Shown here: positions 5,152-5,892 of the stretch, one piece after another
Layout of the letters: each line of letters opens with the position of its first letter
Position numbering within the stretch: position 1 is the first letter of the stretch
Made by a program: the position numbers and the translations under genes
The notes under the pieces: model-generated
Seen by the model: the letters and a program-made list of their open reading frames with translations, nothing else
The model's database searches: none
Told to the model about the DNA's origin: nothing
Assembly (NCBI GenBank): GCA_944327425.1
Contig: CALVHJ010000080.1
Location: 1-5,892 of the forward strand
Origin: an uncultured Bacilli bacterium
GTDB lineage: Bacteria > Bacillota_I > Bacilli_A > RF39 > UBA660
Direction of reading: 5' to 3'
DNA: 5,892 nt

Positions 5152-5847
5152 ATGAAAAAAAAGATAATAGCCATCACATTAATAGGAGGAATACTCTCGG
5201 TTATTATCTATTTTTTTACGCAAACAAGTGAAATAACTATTGTAAGTCTTGGAGACTCTTTATCTCTTGGCATGACACCATATAATATTGAAGGTCTTAG
5301 TTTTAATGATTATTTAAAAGAAGATTATTTAAATAAACATGAATTAAAAAATTATATTCATGAATTTGCTAGTAGTGGCCTAACTGTCAAAGAATTAATC
5401 TATGAAATTAAAGAAAATAAATCTTTAACAATTAAAAATGATAAATTAGAAATAAAACAAGCTATAGATGCCGCTGATATCCTAACTATAGCTATAGGTA
5501 TGGATGAATTAGCGAACACTAAAATAACAAATCAAATAAAAAATGAATATTTAGATGACTTAGAAGAACTTTTTAGTATGATTAAAGTATTAAATCAAAA
5601 AAAGGTTATTGTAATTAGCTTATATACCTGGGGCAAGAATGATTTTCTAACAATTGAAAAATTAAATGCTAGTATAAGAGATTTAGCTTTAACTAATAAC
5701 TTTTGCTTTATAGATATAAACAAAATACTTCAAAATCCTAATTATTATTTAAATAAAAATAGTTACCACATTAATTACTTAGGACATAAATCTATTTATG
5801 ATGAAATAAAAAAAGGATTAAATTTAAAAGTAAGTTCCCGAAAATGA
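5152..5847 (+). CDS. Membrane-anchored SGNH/GDSL-hydrolase-like protein
   Basis: The protein has 231 residues. MKKK and a hydrophobic segment (5-22) without a lipobox cysteine suggest an uncleaved anchor that places the domain outside the membrane. Block I is GDSLS with nucleophile S36. Block II is SSGLTV with G76. Block III reads GMDE (116-119) where GxND is usual. Block V reads NSYHINYLGH, with H206 but Asn203 where DxxH has the catalytic aspartate. Nucleophile and histidine are therefore kept, while the oxyanion Asn and triad Asp positions hold Asp and Asn respectively. SGNH enzymes are esterases, lipases or carbohydrate O-deacetylases, so the substrate cannot be named. Its place behind murA makes a cell-envelope role plausible. 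GAGGTGA (5141-5147) is the SD for ATG 5152. It ends in two consecutive TGA codons. It could be catalytically impaired. Confidence 0.82.
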   Translation: MKKKIIAITLIGGILSVIIYFFTQTSEITIVSLGDSLSLGMTPYNIEGLSFNDYLKEDYLNKHELKNYIHEFASSGLTVKELIYEIKENKSLTIKNDKLEIKQAIDAADILTIAIGMDELANTKITNQIKNEYLDDLEELFSMIKVLNQKKVIVISLYTWGKNDFLTIEKLNASIRDLALTNNFCFIDINKILQNPNYYLNKNSYHINYLGHKSIYDEIKKGLNLKVSSRK

Positions 5848-5873
5848 TGAGAAATAAAATGTTATGAGTTATT

Positions 5874-5892
5874 TCCCGTTTTTTCGGGATTT
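5874..5892 (+). terminator. Terminator after the SGNH gene (cut by the window edge)
   Basis: TCCCG (5874-5878) and CGGGA (5885-5889) form a 5-bp stem with a T6 loop, followed by TTT at the window edge. The T-tract may continue beyond. A second upstream copy of the arm, TCCCGAAAA (5836-5844) in the last codons, can pair with TTTTCGGGA (5881-5889) over 9 bp, enclosing an inner 7-bp helix, 5851-5857/5869-5875. Confidence 0.6.

Noticed and set aside
5845..5850. TGA read as tryptophan, as in mollicutes
   Set aside because: Tryptophans checked in the window are TGG, and two TGA codons in a row end the SGNH gene just before a terminator, so TGA is a stop.
1..5892. CRISPR arrays, insertion sequences, tRNA or rRNA genes, prophage parts
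   Set aside because: I saw no repeat-spacer pattern, transposase, terminal inverted repeats, cloverleaf or phage gene in the window.

Overview
The window comes from an AT-rich, low-GC Gram-positive bacterium (Firmicutes) of endospore-forming ancestry. It carries spoVT and spoIIR, a methionine T-box upstream of metG, AGGAGG-type ribosome binding sites and convergent terminators. The code looks standard: tryptophans are read from TGG and the last gene ends in tandem TGA stops. The methionyl-tRNA synthetase is short, with no C-terminal tRNA-binding domain. That, the AT-richness and three TTG starts make me think of an uncultured Bacilli lineage near the Erysipelotrichia/Mollicutes boundary. This placement is inference with low confidence.

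Layout from left to right. Positions 1-152 carry, on the minus strand, a strong sigma-A-type promoter followed by a short RNA with mutually exclusive hairpins ending in an intrinsic terminator. It looks like an attenuator leader for a gene lying off the left edge, or a small RNA of about 94 nt. Next, on the plus strand, come spoVT (226-741, TTG start), a promoter and Met T-box leader (762-1004), and metG (1020-2546) with a terminator at 2548-2571. Facing them on the minus strand are spoIIR (3648-3145) and mntP (3103-2570), both with TTG starts and separated by a hairpin that contains the mntP Shine-Dalgarno. Divergent from spoIIR, on the plus strand, are a consensus promoter at 3722-3750, a leader with a 10-bp hairpin, murA (3869-5122), and a membrane-anchored SGNH-hydrolase-like protein (5152-5847) ending in a terminator at the right edge.

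Genes and biology. SpoVT is a forespore regulator of the AbrB family. SpoIIR is the secreted forespore signal that triggers sigma-E activation in the mother cell. MntP is a manganese exporter. MurA makes the first committed step of peptidoglycan synthesis, and the SGNH protein behind it probably acts on the cell surface. The gene order echoes B. subtilis in two places: an AbrB-family gene beside metS, and mntP (ywlD) close to spoIIR.

The protein genes are ordinary. The more unusual content is in the RNA: (1) the minus-strand attenuator at the left edge; (2) a Met T-box that shows no separate terminator hairpin and in which the strand released from the antiterminator can pair with the metG Shine-Dalgarno; (3) an SD-containing hairpin in the spoIIR-mntP gap; and (4) a reciprocal Asp/Asn exchange in the conserved blocks of the SGNH protein.
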